Shown: positions 46,426 through 59,222, counted from the stretch's first letter. The stretch: DNA of 64,000 nucleotides from Albugo candida (GCA_905220665.1 CAJNAR010000145.1:496001-560000), one strand, 5' to 3'. Notes: a model not told the origin generated them from the sequence alone. Numbers and translations: made by a program.

Positions 46426-47429
46426 CCGTTGAAGTCTCAACTCTATCATGATGGACATCAACGTCAATGGTGTAACTAATGGACGAACTGTACTGTACAT
46501 ATGATCTTTGATTGTATTTGTAGATAAATAGCAACGAGGGTCGACTGTTTTTACAGGAGGTAAGTGATTATAGGCGTGGGCCATTTGATTGGCTACAATC
46601 GAAGACTGGATGTCCTCTGATTGATTATCGTACTTTTGAAGCTCTTTTTGGCTGGCCAAAATTTTGCTGACCAAGCCAAATTTCATGAAATTTCTCGTTT
46701 TAGAGATCCCATTTTCGCCAGAAATTAACCGAACATTATCTGAGTCTGTAATCTTCAAGCTTTTTATCTCAAGTACCTTGTGACAGAGCCAGATTTTGAT
46801 CAAGATAAATCCTACTAGCTGTGATACAGCCGGAACGAACCTCTTAAATGGTTAGATGTATATATAGGTCTACTTTACTCAGCCACAAGCTTTCTCAAAG
46901 TAGAAGAAAGGACCCTGAATCGTTATTCGCGATGATTGGCAACGTCAGTCATGTATTTGAGCTTCCAATTGTTTTGGTAGATCGAAAGTCCTCCCCATCC
47001 CAAAGCCCAATGATCTCGTAAACCAATTTTCCTGACAGTTGTTGTAGTCAATTGTCGTTGCGTTAGTAAATCCAACTCAGCTACCATAAATGCTACAACT
47101 GAACAGCACTTTTCAATAAGTACCAACGACATTGATTCAGCTTACTTTGTCTTCTAGCCTCAGTTATGTGTACCATTGAGGGTACTCCAGATCAAGTGAC
47201 TCCTGATGTAAGAGAGAGGCGTCATACAGGTTGCGTATCTATCTTGATCATGTATACATGATTTATCGTAATTATCAGATTCACAATAACCAATATGATT
47301 GGTCGGTAACTGCCGTACGTGTGTAGCAAGTTGATTGACGAGTGAGTTTGTGGTCAATGAAACGCACGAATTTTCACTGATATCTGAGTACAATTTGTAA
47401 ACACAATCCACGCTTATTCGGATTAAATT
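46426..47429. other. Unassigned repeat-like stretch
   Basis: No family recognised. A minus frame at 46923-47132 is Trp-rich and protein-like but unidentified. The long minus ORF at 46171-46803 is largely the antisense of the transposase end. Confidence 0.35.
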
Positions 47430-48165
47430 GATAGATCTCAGCTGGTAGGCTACCCATATCTGGAGATGAAGTATCCGGCACGTGCTTGCTCACTTTGTGC
47501 TTGCCAAATTATAATATAGTCCCGCTCTTCTGGTCCGAATGATCCGAAGTTTTGTTGAAGATCCTCAATGACGTAAGGAATGAGCGAGACCTTATATTCA
47601 TTATTTCGGGCATGCCACCGACCAAGCCCTCAGAGGCTTGAAGACTTGATCTTGTACAATTTCGTTACTAGTTGGTGCTTTGTGTGCGCTACTTATCTTT
47701 TGAAGCTTCACTTACACCTGAGTAGAATAAACGATAAGTCTAGATTATCTAGCGATGTTGTCCATAATTGCTCGAACGTGTTTTGGATTTATCTTTGATG
47801 TCCTACATGTTGCCAGCCTTTCATGTCGCTCAGAATGATCGGCACCAAGATCCGCATAATTCGGTAAAGGTTTTCTAGCTGAAAATATGTAGCAGACACA
47901 TTGCTTTTCCCCTTACCCTCTTTTTGGCGATCTTCAAGGATCTGAGAGCTGACGTTATGAGCCAAATTATCTACCGGCTGCCGTGGTCGAGAAAATGCAA
48001 ATCCTCTATGAGATTAAATAGCTTTATCAACATGAAAATGTAATCTAGGCGATGATTTGCGTGGTAACTTTTTTTTTAACGTTTCTAGTTGAATATTGGC
48101 GACAAGTGTCCACCACACGCAGCTGCAAAAGGCGTTGAAGACATGCTAATGAAAACTCAGCGCTC
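47430..48165 (-). mobile_element. Old LINE fragment (endonuclease to RT start)
   Basis: The minus strand at 47430-47475 encodes SSPDMGSLPAEIYQF, matching SSPGMDGLPAAFYQL of LINE copy 2. The 47950-48160 stretch aligns with 40820-41045 of copy 2, including the CACCACACGCAGCTG region. It is much more diverged than copies 1 and 2, so an older insertion or a related subfamily. Confidence 0.6.
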
Positions 48166-48450
48166 CAAATAGATACCCAAATATGCTACAAGGGTTAAAG
48201 CATCCCTTCATATGATACACAGTTTCAGCGGAGTGATTGGTCAGAGTTGTTCAAAACGTAATTCAAGCAGCGTTAGCTATATACATAAGGTTGAAGAGCA
48301 CTACTCACTGAGTTGATCATTGAGCTATTTTTATGTAAGATTAGCAGCAAATCACTTCCATAGTACTCTAAGATTCTGAAATTATCATCCAGATATCAGA
48401 TTGATTGAAAGAATATTTTCCACGAAGTTATTTTTTTTGCGGTCAAGCCA

Positions 48451-48458
48451 ATGAAATA
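48451..48458. repeat. 8-bp target duplication ATGAAATA, left
   Basis: Repeated exactly at 49347-49354. Confidence 0.75.
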
Positions 48459-49346
48459 GGGAATTGCTATTTCCACCCAACTTTTTGCTATTTCCACCCA
48501 CATCGTGACTTTTGACCAATCAAATTACGGCTTTATTTCCAATCAACTTTTTACTCTATGGCTACTGTTTCACAGTCCTACATGCCGATCGAAGGTATCA
48601 GAACTCATAGTTGCACACCTTTCTAGAATCCCAAATCTAGATCAGATAACTTATCATGCTTTTCGTTGTACCGCGTCATTCGCAAACAGTAAAGTACGCA
48701 TTTACGGATCGCCATCATATGTCGTCCATCTACTACATCCTGCGAGAAAGTCTTTCGAAGTTAAAAGTACGTTCAGTCTGGTCTGAGAATTGAACTGATA
48801 ACGACAGCGTTCTTATGCCGTACTTCTTGTAACACGAGAGAAACTTAAAGTAACTTGTAAGTACATTTGTAACTTTTTTATGCCGGTTTTCAAGCGAACA
48901 TACGCCCTGCGGCTGTACTGTTATGGGACGGGCTATCCTTTCCAGATGTTGGACGTAGCTGCTTTCAGTGGACTTGTCATCTTTATACCGTTATACCGCT
49001 TGTATGCATCGCCCGAATTCCGAATTGCCCTGTAGTGCAATCGAGTGCACGTTTGCGAAATCTCTAGCAGAATTCTTAGGACTGAAAAAAGGTACTCTAC
49101 ATTATCTCTTACGGATGCGACTCGGATAGGGGATTTTCAATACACCTGGTGCCAGGCCTTTCATGGCAGATAATATGCATCCAGGGTGGGTCTACCAATC
49201 AAAACTTTTGAGTGAAGTGCCCCTATCATAAAAAGGTGGGTGGAAATAGTAAAAAACTTGGGTGGAAATAACGCCGTAATCCGATTAGTGAAAAAGTCAC
49301 GCGGTGGGTAGAATTAGCAAAAAGCTGGGTGGAAATAACAATCCTC
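48459..49346 (+). mobile_element. 0.9-kb inverted-repeat element, copy B
   Basis: Starts GGGAATTGCTATTTCC and ends GGAAATAACAATCCTC, and is flanked on both sides by ATGAAATA (48451-48458 and 49347-49354), a perfect 8-bp target duplication. The interior is nearly identical to copy A in the opposite orientation. The 111-codon ORF of copy A is present here with stops. Confidence 0.8.
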
Positions 49347-49354
49347 ATGAAATA
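49347..49354. repeat. 8-bp target duplication ATGAAATA, right
   Basis: Pairs with 48451-48458. Confidence 0.75.
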
Positions 49355-49438
49355 TATGTAACTTGTTTAATGATTTGTTTCGTCACAGAAAAACAATGAA
49401 TTACACACTCGACCCAATGTATTTGATTAATTCTGATC

Positions 49439-49696
49439 ATGCTTTGATTGAACAAGAGACTTTGTCTCATTGCGCTATTTCTTATATTATTTGGACTATA
49501 CAATGCAAAAATGACTTCTTGTGCACGTAGCTCACATAGGTTGCAATATGACACATCGGCAATACCCGGGCAGAATCCTTGCTGTGCTTTGCTAAAAGAT
49601 CATCATAGCGAAATTCTAAATAATGCACAAGCATACCTGAGCGACGCTCTCACGCAAACCGGGCGGATGGAATTTCGTCAAACATTCCCCCACTAG
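49439..49696 (+). pseudogene. Small secreted-protein-like ORF with TGA at codon 3
   Basis: From ATG 49439 the frame hits TGA at codon 3 and then stays open to 49696. Directly after the stop is a strong signal-peptide-like run (NKRLCLIALFLILFGLYNA). About 60 mostly polar residues follow, with three Cys including a CC pair. There is no other in-frame ATG before the hydrophobic run, so it is either a pseudogene or begins in an unseen exon. No family recognised. Confidence 0.35.
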
Positions 49697-52155
49697 TGTT
49701 CTGCCCATACTGCTATGCCCGAGAGACCATTTAGAATGTCATGATTTCTTGTTCCTCGACATTTTATGGAAAGGAAAATGACGATAAAAAATTGAGAAAA
49801 CATCTGAGTCAGTTTCCTACATCCGCTCTAGAGAGTAGAAACAGACTCGTGTACCGCAGCCTTACAAACCGAGAATTTCTCCTTGGATGCCGTCACGGAA
49901 CTAGATAACGACATAAACATCGATGCATATGCAAGACTCATGTAATGCTCGTGATGACACATCAGAAAGCTTTTATTGCATGTTTAGTCCTTAAACTCGT
50001 ACCTTGATTCTTTACGAAAACTCTCGATTTTGGGGTGGGTCCTATTCCCTTCATTATCTTTCTTCATACCGAAGTATTCATCAACATTTTGGGCTGTTAT
50101 TTGCCAAAAAGGCTGATTATGGGGAAATTTTTTTCGTCGGTACATCGTTCTCTCGATAGCTTCCAGCTATTTCTCAATACAACTTTCTAGCGCGGACTAC
50201 TCAAGCGTCTTGCGTGCCAAACTACATTAGTGATCGCAATGAAATTTATTGAAGTCGTAGTTTCTCTGGATCCACTGTGAGACGATTGTGGCAGGTTGGT
50301 ATTATCTTCGATGTTACCATCCATACTTACCTTTGAGTCAGTGAAATGAAAGAGATGTTATGATCAAGTGTGAGACACATGAAGCAATACCGCAAACCGG
50401 TGCATTTTATCCTGTCTTCTATGTTTCATGGTTAACAGTTGACCACAACGATCTTTATAACATGGAGTAAATCTAAGTTGTTGATTTAGAATTACTTAGA
50501 TCTTCATATGATACTAAACGGTTTGATTGGAATTGGCACATGATGTAAAGCATAAGATGTAATTGTGCACACCTCGAATGTTGCTTGTGGCCTACTTCTT
50601 GGACCACCCACATCTTTTTAGTGTGAAGATAACGATATCAGGAATGTGACTGCTGTGGCGCTCACCTTGGATCCTTATGGAAGTATTCGAGATAATTAGA
50701 CCAACGATCAAGTAAATGTCTTACTTCGTTTTCTTACGGGTTCATTTCACCGCTTCCCTCTGGTGCTGATCATTTTTCTATTATCAAATACAAAACGTCA
50801 TTTACGGGAACAAAGTAATCCATCTTTACGACTGCCGATGTGCAGTGGTCGCTACTTTTTATTTTAGCACATTTATTCGGGTGGGTATGTCCTAGCTGGG
50901 GATCGTATGATGCATTGAATAGGTGGATAATGCATTTTTCCTTGTTCAAGTATATTAATGTAGGTTGCATCATATGTATCATCATATGCATGTAATGTCC
51001 ACCAAAGCGACTTACGTATAGATACTCTTTCCGTTGGCAAGCAGCTATAACGATTCAAAATATATGAAAGCTTCTTCTCAGTATCCGCTTGCTGTACCGA
51101 ATTTCTAGAAAAAAACCTGGAAAGTCTTTCAAATTATCTTCAATCGTCCCCTGCAATTATGAAATCATGTCGAAATCACATTGCTCAAATCTTGCTGAAG
51201 TTATTTTGAATTTGAACAGCTCGCAAGATATCTTTGACAGTACAATTGTTGGTACTTGACGTATATCCCTAATGCCACTCTTTTAAATGTGCCAGCTTGA
51301 TGCATGTATCACATAATAAAAGAAACTTTCACGTGCACGGTGGACGAAGTACTTCTTTATCGGTCGCTCTTCTCTTGAATGCTTCACAAAGAGGTGGAGC
51401 AGATTAGCCATGTCTGAAATGGCACACTAGTTGAGGGTTCTCCTTTATTTCCTTGAGATATATCAAATAACGTAGATGTTGCTGCTCGGAGAACCAGTCT
51501 GTTGCTCTCGAGGTATACGGACTAAAACAAGACTGTTGCCGCCAAAGCTATTGTGATGTTTCAGTGTTATGCTCTAATTTCAAGTGTCTGGTGAGTTTCA
51601 TTGAAGCCTTCCCTAATCATTCATCTTGTAGTTATACATGACGGTTGATGGCAGAGCATAGTAGTGATGCAAGTGAAGAAGCTTCTTGTGAGAGATTTTT
51701 TCGATACCACCAAAGCCGAGTTGAGTACCTTTTTATGACATAAGATTCTTTTTTGAAGAATCCATCTCTTTGATGTGACTTCGCCTGCATCTACCATTAA
51801 GCAAGCATGACCGGCACTCAACAGTGAGATAGACCGACGCTGACATGTAATAAGTCTAATTTATCAGTACAGATCAATAAATGTCGAAGGAGTAAGAAAA
51901 TCCGAAAGAAACATATAAGTTCCACGTGAAATTGTTTTGTTTCGAATATTGCTGGCCACCAAATCTTATTGAGAGGGTCGGCACTTCGTGCGTGCTCGTG
52001 CACCTTTTTGTTCAAATGCCCTGGCCAATCAGCAGACATATTTTTGTGCTCTGTCCAGCAATACGTACCCCGGACAAGTAAAATACTATTTGGAAGTGAG
52101 CAGTGCCACCATTCCTTCGATATTTACGTCCTGAAAGCACATATATGGTGTAAAT
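49697..52155. other. Gene-poor stretch
   Basis: Only short unrecognised frames on both strands; no repeat shared with the rest of the window was noticed. Confidence 0.45.
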
Positions 52156-52369
52156 TGTTGAAAGACGGAGTACTTTCGCTGAGTTCGAGACACTGCGAGA
52201 ATCCAATCTAGCATCATAATAACGGCGTGGATGGTACGTCAGTGATAGAAACGGTACATACCAGTTTAGTTCACGATAAGAGAAAGTTCTAGCAGCTAAA
52301 TAAGACTCATACGGACTTCACCTTTTGCCACCAATAAAGTAGATTATTCTTCCTCTCGGTAAAACGACA
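52156..52369 (+). repeat. copia (plus) left LTR
   Basis: About 214 bp; shares TGGTACGTCAG, GATAGAAACGGTA and CTCGGTAAAAC with the right LTR. Confidence 0.75.
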
Positions 52370-52948
52370 GCTTATGAGCCCAAGCCCTATGGCCAAGCTG
52401 CTCTGAATCAATCCCAAGCGCCGAGCATTTCCTAAGAGGACGATAACGGAGCCACTACAAGGCCCGGAACGAGAGAGGCTGGTACCAGGCTGCGAGAATT
52501 GATGACGGGGAATATCGGACCTGAACTTGGCAGGCTAGAATCACGACAGGTTGAGGGTGACCAAGCTTCGGTCGTGTCTGTGGTTAGCGGCACCTTTCGC
52601 ACTTATGTGGAGGCGCGCACTGAACTCGGTAGTATCATGACGCCGGCGTATCTTGAAGATGAAGTCACGTTATGTGTAGCGCAATAGCATGAACCAGGGC
52701 GTATACAGCAAAGGGCAGCTAGAGAAAGAGTGTTACTAGGAATACGCGAAAAGACGCCAAAAGAAGCCGCTTACAAACAGGCACAAGCGCCGGCGTACTT
52801 TGCGGCGCCAAAGGTACAGCGAATGAGGTATTTAAATTGTCAATTGAGAGCTTTGAAGGCAAGGAGGTTTACTCTGGCCTTGGTGCTGGGTTCGGTCCTT
52901 CGTAGAAGAGCTTCTTCGCCAGGTTAGAGTCGCGAAAAAACTCAGTGA

Positions 52949-53780
52949 GTGCTTATGACATGAAGACATTGATCGGTACATTCATAGAAGTACTTGACCG
53001 GAAAAGCTGATTAACAATTTCACAGCAAGGTGGATACCTGGTACGTTGACAACTCACAAGTATGGTAACCAATGGACCGGATTGATATGAAGTCCAGCCC
53101 GAGATTTCAAAATCCCAGGCATTCAAGCTCTTTACGTCGAAGAAGAACGATTCCGTTGCATGGGTTGATCCCATAATGCTTATGATGGCTGTGAGTGATG
53201 CTGTTGGTTGTGGTGCACTAGATCAGTTATTCGAGAATATCGCTAAGTATGCCTTCTCGTCAAGTTCGTTCCAAGGAGTTCTCCAGCACGTTTAAATCCG
53301 TAGCGAGATGATTCTTTGAGAGAGGGATCCTACACCTAGCAATGGATGCAAGAGAGCGGTAGCCCTTGTCGAGAATAAGGAAAATGGTGATCGTAGACAC
53401 AAAACATGGCGCAAGAGCAGGAACCCAGGTATTTGCTTCCAAATTGGGAAGGAAGGTCACTACAAGCGCGATGGCACAAGAAAGGGGCAGAGGAATTTAA
53501 CGGGGTCCGTCATAGATGGTATGGACTCCACATCCTATTGATTCTCCACAGTAGGTCGAGTCGTCACTTGGTGACAACGGCAAGACAGCCTCATAAAGAC
53601 GAAGAGTACGATGAAGAACGTATGCCCCCGAACGGAGATAGCATATGAATGGAAATAAAGGGAAACGCTAAGTTCATGGCTAGCGGTGACGGTGAACTTC
53701 GCCAAGTCAAGCTACGTGAAGTATATCGCAAAAAACCTCCCGTGGAATATCATTTCGTATGTAAAGATTGAGGAGATGGG
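52949..53780 (+). pseudogene. copia (plus) gag and protease remnant
   Basis: Broken frames. A zinc-knuckle remnant, CFQIGKEGHYKRDGTRKG, at about 53430-53490 has lost its second and last Cys. An acidic, Lys-rich tail follows. No protease active site could be placed with confidence. Confidence 0.45.
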
Positions 53781-53849
53781 GTACGAGCTATTCTACGGCG
53801 GCTATAAATTCTAATTGTCCGTCGCAGTGGTGGATGCAAACCTTTTCGT

Positions 53850-56566
53850 GTGGATAAGGGTATGAACAATTTATTTTTGGTGAAAGTTATCGATACTGAC
53901 GTGGAGCAAGAGAATGACTGCGTTGACACGGCGCTCGATCAAGAAATGAGTTTGCCGAACCCAGATATACAATCAGGCAGTCTGCTGGATTTTTATTTAC
54001 GCTTTGCTCACCTTTCGCATGGCACATTTGAGCGCATGGCAGGTGAAACTGTTAAAAGAATCGGTCTAACGAACAGGAAAAGACCGACGTGTGTTGCATG
54101 TCCTCATGGTAAACAAAGATGCACCACAAAGTCACATATGGACACGAGATTGAATGCGACCATTGACAGAGTTTGTGATGTCATCTGCAGTGACATCAAG
54201 GGTCCAATCACGTCGACCGACAGACTTGTAAACCTTTACATGATTAACTTCATCGACCACAAGAGTAACTACTGCCGCGTGTTCTTCCCCAAGACAAGCA
54301 GCTGGAGCAGTTTCTCTTCTACTTCGTCAAGCGATTTGATTGGAAGTTCTGCTGCCTACGCAGAGATGGGGGAGTGAATACACGGTGATCAATTTATTTT
54401 GCAGAAATAAGGGTGTTCGTCAACAGCTAGCGGAAGCCGATAACCAGGCATCCAACGGAAAGGCGGAGCGCATGAACAAACGATAATGAATATGGTACGC
54501 TCCGTGATTTTTGGCTCTAGTTTGACTCTGAGATTCTGGGACGATCAGGCGGATTAACGCAGCTTATATTCTCAATTGCAGCCCAACTCGAGGAAACATT
54601 GGTCGCGTGTCACCAGTTGAGGTGCTTACAGGCATAAAGCCTTGGCTGACCGATATTGTTATTTTCGGCTCATCGTGTTTATTTATCCGGAAGCCAAAGA
54701 ACGAAGCACTTGTTGGACGCAGAGAGCAGGAATCATTATCTGGAATAACGATGAAATCAAAAGTTATCGTGTCATATTTACGAGAGACCGTGCGGTACGT
54801 ATCACGCAGAATGTCCAGATATCAAGACTTTCAGCCAGGAATCAAATGTACAGCTCATCCGTCAATTCAATGAGGAATTTGAGAAAGAAAGTAAAGATTC
54901 TGGACATCGGGAGGAGCCGCGCAAGGGACATATAAAAAAACTCTTGAAAACGTGGAAGGCAAGGAAAATCCATCGCGTGAGATATCTGGGGCGGTTTACC
55001 ACAACGATTGAAAGAGCTGGATTGCTGCAATGAAAAGCGACAAAATTGTAGAATGGAAACATGCAGCAATGTCCGAACTTCAGCGAGTGACCCGTGGTGG
55101 CTTGTTTAGCACACTGAACAAATGCGCCCAATTCCCAAGAAATGGGTCTTTAAGACGAAAACAAATGCAAATGGCGATGTGGTACGCTACAATACACGCA
55201 TTATAGCGTGCGCTGATGCACAGTCATATGGAGATAATCACACGATGACTTCTGTCGCTGTCATGGACATGACCACATGAAAAGAAATTTGGCATTATCG
55301 GAGATTCTGGGCGTGCCAGCGAGACATGGAGATGTGCCAAAGGCATATTCGAAGTTGTCTACGGAGCCGGATATCGAAATACTTTGATATGTACACAGGG
55401 TATGATTGTGGAAAAGGAAGAGTTAAAGACTTTGTGTACAGAAAGTTGGAGAAGTGGTTCTACAGCTTCAACGCAGTCTCTATGTCCTAAAGTAGGTAGG
55501 ATGTGTGTACAGAATTATTGCAATCGGGATTTTGTGGAATGTGTCACGGACATAGTTATCTACTACAAAGCTAACGGTGCAGATCAAACTGTCATGGGAG
55601 TGTATGTCGATGTTTTGATAGTGGCGGGAACCTCGGAGGAGCGAGTTGACGAAGTAGTCAAGCTTTTAGCAATGTTGTATAGAAAAGATCTTGTAGTTGC
55701 GAACAAGCTTCTGGGAATGAGAATTTCTCATTCGTTTCATGGTGAATCTAAACTTGACCAAGAAGCGTCTTTCGACGCGATGCTATCGAAGTTTGGCTCA
55801 AAGAAGCACATTTTGTGATTACCCCAATCGCACTTGATTATGACAACGGTGTGCGCGAGGTAGACCCACTGGTTTCTAGTGAGAGTTCTGATGGATCTTG
55901 CATCGGTGCGGAATTCCCAGTTCTTTTTAGGTTCACTACTATGGCTATCACGTCCTAGGCACCCGGACATATCTTTTCATGCACCTAGCAAGTCGTCGAT
56001 CACATACACCCACTAAACGTGACTGGCAGCTGGTTAGGCGAATTGAATAGTACCGAAAGGGAACCAAGGACGTCAAGCTTCGGCTTAAGCAAAAGGAAAC
56101 TGCAGAAATGGCTACGGGAGAGCCTACAAGCAACAGTGACGCTAATTTATGCTGGTGGTTAAGTCGAGCGCAAATCTACCAGCGGTGGGATATATTGCAT
56201 CAATGGCATGATTGTGGGATGGACTTGCCGAAGGCAGACAGCCGTAGCACTATCCACAATGGAAGAAGAGTTCTCCTCGGATTCACACGCAGGAAAAGAA
56301 TTATTGGGTCATTTGATCTACTTACAGAATAAAAATTTAAGGTTGTATTGCCGATGACTATGGGGATGGATAATGAAGTGGTAATTCGTCAATCGGGAAA
56401 TGAAGAAAGCTCGAGGCTTGCAAAGCACATTGACATCAAGCTGAACTTCATTATGGATTATGCTCAGAAAGGTGTCGTTCAAGCTGTCTACATCCCGACC
56501 AAAGCGATAACGGCTGACCTGCTAAAAGAAGCTTTTAGCGCTGCCCAGTTACTAGACTTGATTTAA
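53850..56566 (+). pseudogene. copia (plus) pol: integrase, RT, RNase H
   Basis: The pre-integrase domain at 53970-54130 has a HLSHGTFERMAG and C..C..GKQ pattern. The integrase start is VICSDIKGP near 54180, and an AEADNQASNGKAERMN-like end lies at 54430-54480. The RT begins near 55120 (IPKKWVFKTK). Its catalytic box reads YVDV at 55603-55614, against YVDD in active copia enzymes. The RNase H end at 56348-56566 has SRLAKHIDIKLNF and AQKGVVQAVYIPT. There are many stops, so it is dead. Confidence 0.85.
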
Positions 56567-56632
56567 ATATGCTCACTTAGTCAAGAAATGTAACGTGCAA
56601 GCGACAGGTACACGCGACGCCATGAGTGGGAG

Positions 56633-56831
56633 TGTTGAAAAGAGATGGATTTTCGGTGAGCTCGAGACACAGCGGGAATCTGATCTAGCGCATAGTCACG
56701 GCGTGTATGGTACGTCAGGGATAGAAACGGTAGATACCAGGTTAGGCCACGAGAAGAGAAAATTCTAGCAGTTGAATTAGACTAATATACGGACAATCAA
56801 GTAGCTTATCCTTCTGCTCGGTAAAACTACA
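56633..56831 (+). repeat. copia (plus) right LTR
   Basis: About 199 bp, homologous to 52156-52369. Confidence 0.75.
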
Positions 56832-56859
56832 AAATTTTACTACAGCATTGTGCACAGAA

Positions 56860-57228
56860 TCAAAGCATGAAAATATAATGGGTGTGACTATTGCCACAGA
56901 AACCACATCTCTGATTGGCTAATTTGCGTAAAGTTAAATAATCCATCGATAGGGTGACTATATTACTGCGTCCAAGATACATTATGAAATTTCTTGTCCA
57001 TTTTTCTCTTGCACTTCTTAGATTCCGAGCGATGCCTGCTTCACGACAAGCTCTACATAAACGGTATATGAGCTTTTTCCTCGGGTTCCACAGTTCCAAC
57101 TCAAATAAGTTGCGTCGCGTCGATCCATGTTGTTGGCGCGGCCCTCCTTTCGTGCGATTGCAAACGTTTTGGACTTGTTGTGAAAGTTTCTGCGTCGAGT
57201 AGGGTAGCCTGCTGATGTTCCAACGTAC
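56860..57228 (-). other. Unrecognised minus-strand coding-like fragment
   Basis: The minus frame reads basic and protein-like, with two Cys pairs (LCRAC and CGFC...H) about 60 residues apart. It ends in a stop at 56860. The upstream part of the open frame (57229-57267) is only the antisense of the LINE fragment. It could be the last exon of a host gene cut by the LINE, perhaps a zinc-binding protein, but no family is recognised. Confidence 0.25.
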
Positions 57229-57230
57229 TC

Positions 57231-59078
57231 TCACCTTAACCATAATGGGTTCGAAGGACTCGGTCAAGTATGTGGGTTTCCCGTTTGGCCAGACTCCAAC
57301 TCATTTGATGGTTTAATAAATTGTTGACTAGCGGTTTTATGATGGGTCTGGTGTATGGTTTCGATTTTCAAGAACTGCTCGTTGTCGACTACTGGTTTTT
57401 CAGACGATGTTTTGATCACGTATGTGGGTGGAATTACACAAATCTCGTGGCGGTACCAGCATAGACTATACCATAATGGCAGCGTATGATAAATTGACTT
57501 GTTCTTGGACGGAAACACAAAAAAAATCGAAGCACGTTCACCTAGTCAGAAAAGCGTTTTTATATTCAATTCGAGATGATGGTGGAGACAATGTTTTTTT
57601 TTGTGGGACGAGTAAAGCTACAACGCAATCAATTTCTGTCGCAGTTCGCATCCAATGCGTCGGCAATTATTCCTCCGAAGTGGACAGCTGCTTCTATGGA
57701 ATTTTTCGGCCAATACAAGCCGAAGAATCAATCACTATCGTACCACAGCGACATGGGAAAATGTTTCAGTGAGATAGAACATCTTCTTGGTGGAAACAAG
57801 CATTTAAAATGTGGCATTAGATAACTGTAGCATTACAATTTCCGATTCGAATAGTTTCTAACGCGATTAGTACTACATGTAGCACCCGATGTGGTTCCAC
57901 TGTGACCAAAAACTACATGATCAAGCTGCTACTCGTATGGGAGTATGCAAAATGTTTAGTACAATTTTGGCATGGTAGAAAAATCACCTCGGAGATATAG
58001 CGCCACCTTTGCTACAAAATATGAGATCCGCATTATGTTAGAAATTGAGACACACGGTACACGAAGGAAGGAATCGTCCATCTATGCTATAATGACGAAG
58101 AGCTAGATACATTCGATATTGCTGGGGCGAGTTGATGATGAGTTACCAAGCTACTCTAGATTATACAGTCCTATATTAGTCTCATAAGATAATCCAACTC
58201 ATCCCAAGTAGCCGATCGTTTTATGTGGGAGTACAAATCAAGCATTGAAAATATTTTCACCGGATCTTCCGCGCCTCAAATCTTACGAATCGTCTGGAAA
58301 CCTCTCAAAGCAACTAGGAATCATCGGGTGGTTACAAATTGGTCATATAGAAAGAGATCGGACACAGCGAGCACAGAACGATTTTAAAAATTCATGGCTC
58401 CATGAAGGCATTTTAAGAAACTTGTCCTTATGGTTTTGAGGATCCACAGTTTCATTCGGCCTTTCGGATGTTGCCAGTTCGATCTCTATCATTTTTATCA
58501 AAGGATTTTTATCCCGACAATATATTGTGCACTCCGTCTTCGTGTCCGGTAGCTGAATCGGTTGAATATTTTTTCGCGAGTCGGATGAGACGGCTTCATT
58601 ATGTCGAGGGCTACTCCCAACTTGAGGCAGTGTTCCTCACCTAGTCTAGGTGGGCGCATGTTGCTTGGACTGATCGGAACCGTAAATCTTTTGGTCAATG
58701 ATCAAAAATTCGGACGACTTCAGAACATTCCATGATAAATATAATATTTGTGCGCCCATTCGGCATTTCCACGGCAGCGTTACGACCAAGTTAGTGCATT
58801 CGGCTAAAATAGGTCCTGGATTAATTCACAATGCAAGGAGAATTCGGTGGCGTTTTTAGAAGAAAAGGATCATTGTTGAGATAATAGCACCGACACGTAG
58901 AAGTGCAAGTACAACTCCGACCCTAGTCTTTGTTGGATGTTTATGTTCAGCCTATAAGACGAAAACCAATTTAGAAACACGGTACTTTTGGACCATTTTA
59001 CATTTTTACAAGCTCGTCACAGTCTCTAGGAATATCGATGAGACACTCAGTGTAATTCTAGTAATAAAGACACCTTCA
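57231..59078 (+). mobile_element. LINE fragment, copy 3 (5'-truncated)
   Basis: Starts within ORF2 at the segment encoding TIMGSKDSVKYVGFPFGQTP (TIMGPEDSVKYLGIPFGQKP in copy 2). It runs through the C-terminal region to a 3' tail with ACGGTACTTTTGGACC and AAGACACCTTCA. It is more diverged than copies 1 and 2. The 3' end stops exactly where a copia LTR begins. Confidence 0.8.
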
Positions 59079-59222
59079 TGTTGGCAGGTGAGCAAAGATG
59101 GTTACGTTAAAGGAAATTGACAGAACGGAGTTTTTTTTAGATGATTAAAATTCCAACTAATCGTTTAGACCAAGTACCAAGTGCGACTAGAGACCTCAAG
59201 AACATTCTTAAGTCCTTCCAAC
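59079..59222 (-). repeat. copia (minus) LTR at left end
   Basis: 144 bp; shares GGCAGGTGAGC-like, TCGTT.AGAC.AAGTA and AAGTGCGA blocks with the other LTR. Confidence 0.65.

Larger units (their letters stand above)
52156..56831 (+). mobile_element. Ty1/copia retrotransposon, plus strand
   Basis: Similar direct repeats at 52156-52369 and 56633-56831 flank gag, integrase, RT and RNase H remnants in copia order (integrase before RT). LTRs begin TGTTGAAA and end in ACA. The flanking bases TAAAT and AAATT overlap but are not a clean 5-bp duplication. Purine-rich GAGTGGGAG precedes the right LTR. LTR divergence is clearly greater than in the gypsy element. Confidence 0.82.

Noticed and set aside
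46171..46803. 210-codon minus-strand ORF
   Set aside because: More than a third is the exact antisense of the recognisable transposase end at 46155-46420; the rest has no family support.
9183..49696. Reassignment of TGA to Trp in this genome
   Set aside because: The two intact spliced genes use TGG for Trp and contain no in-frame TGA; transposon pseudogenes carry TAA and TAG as often as TGA.
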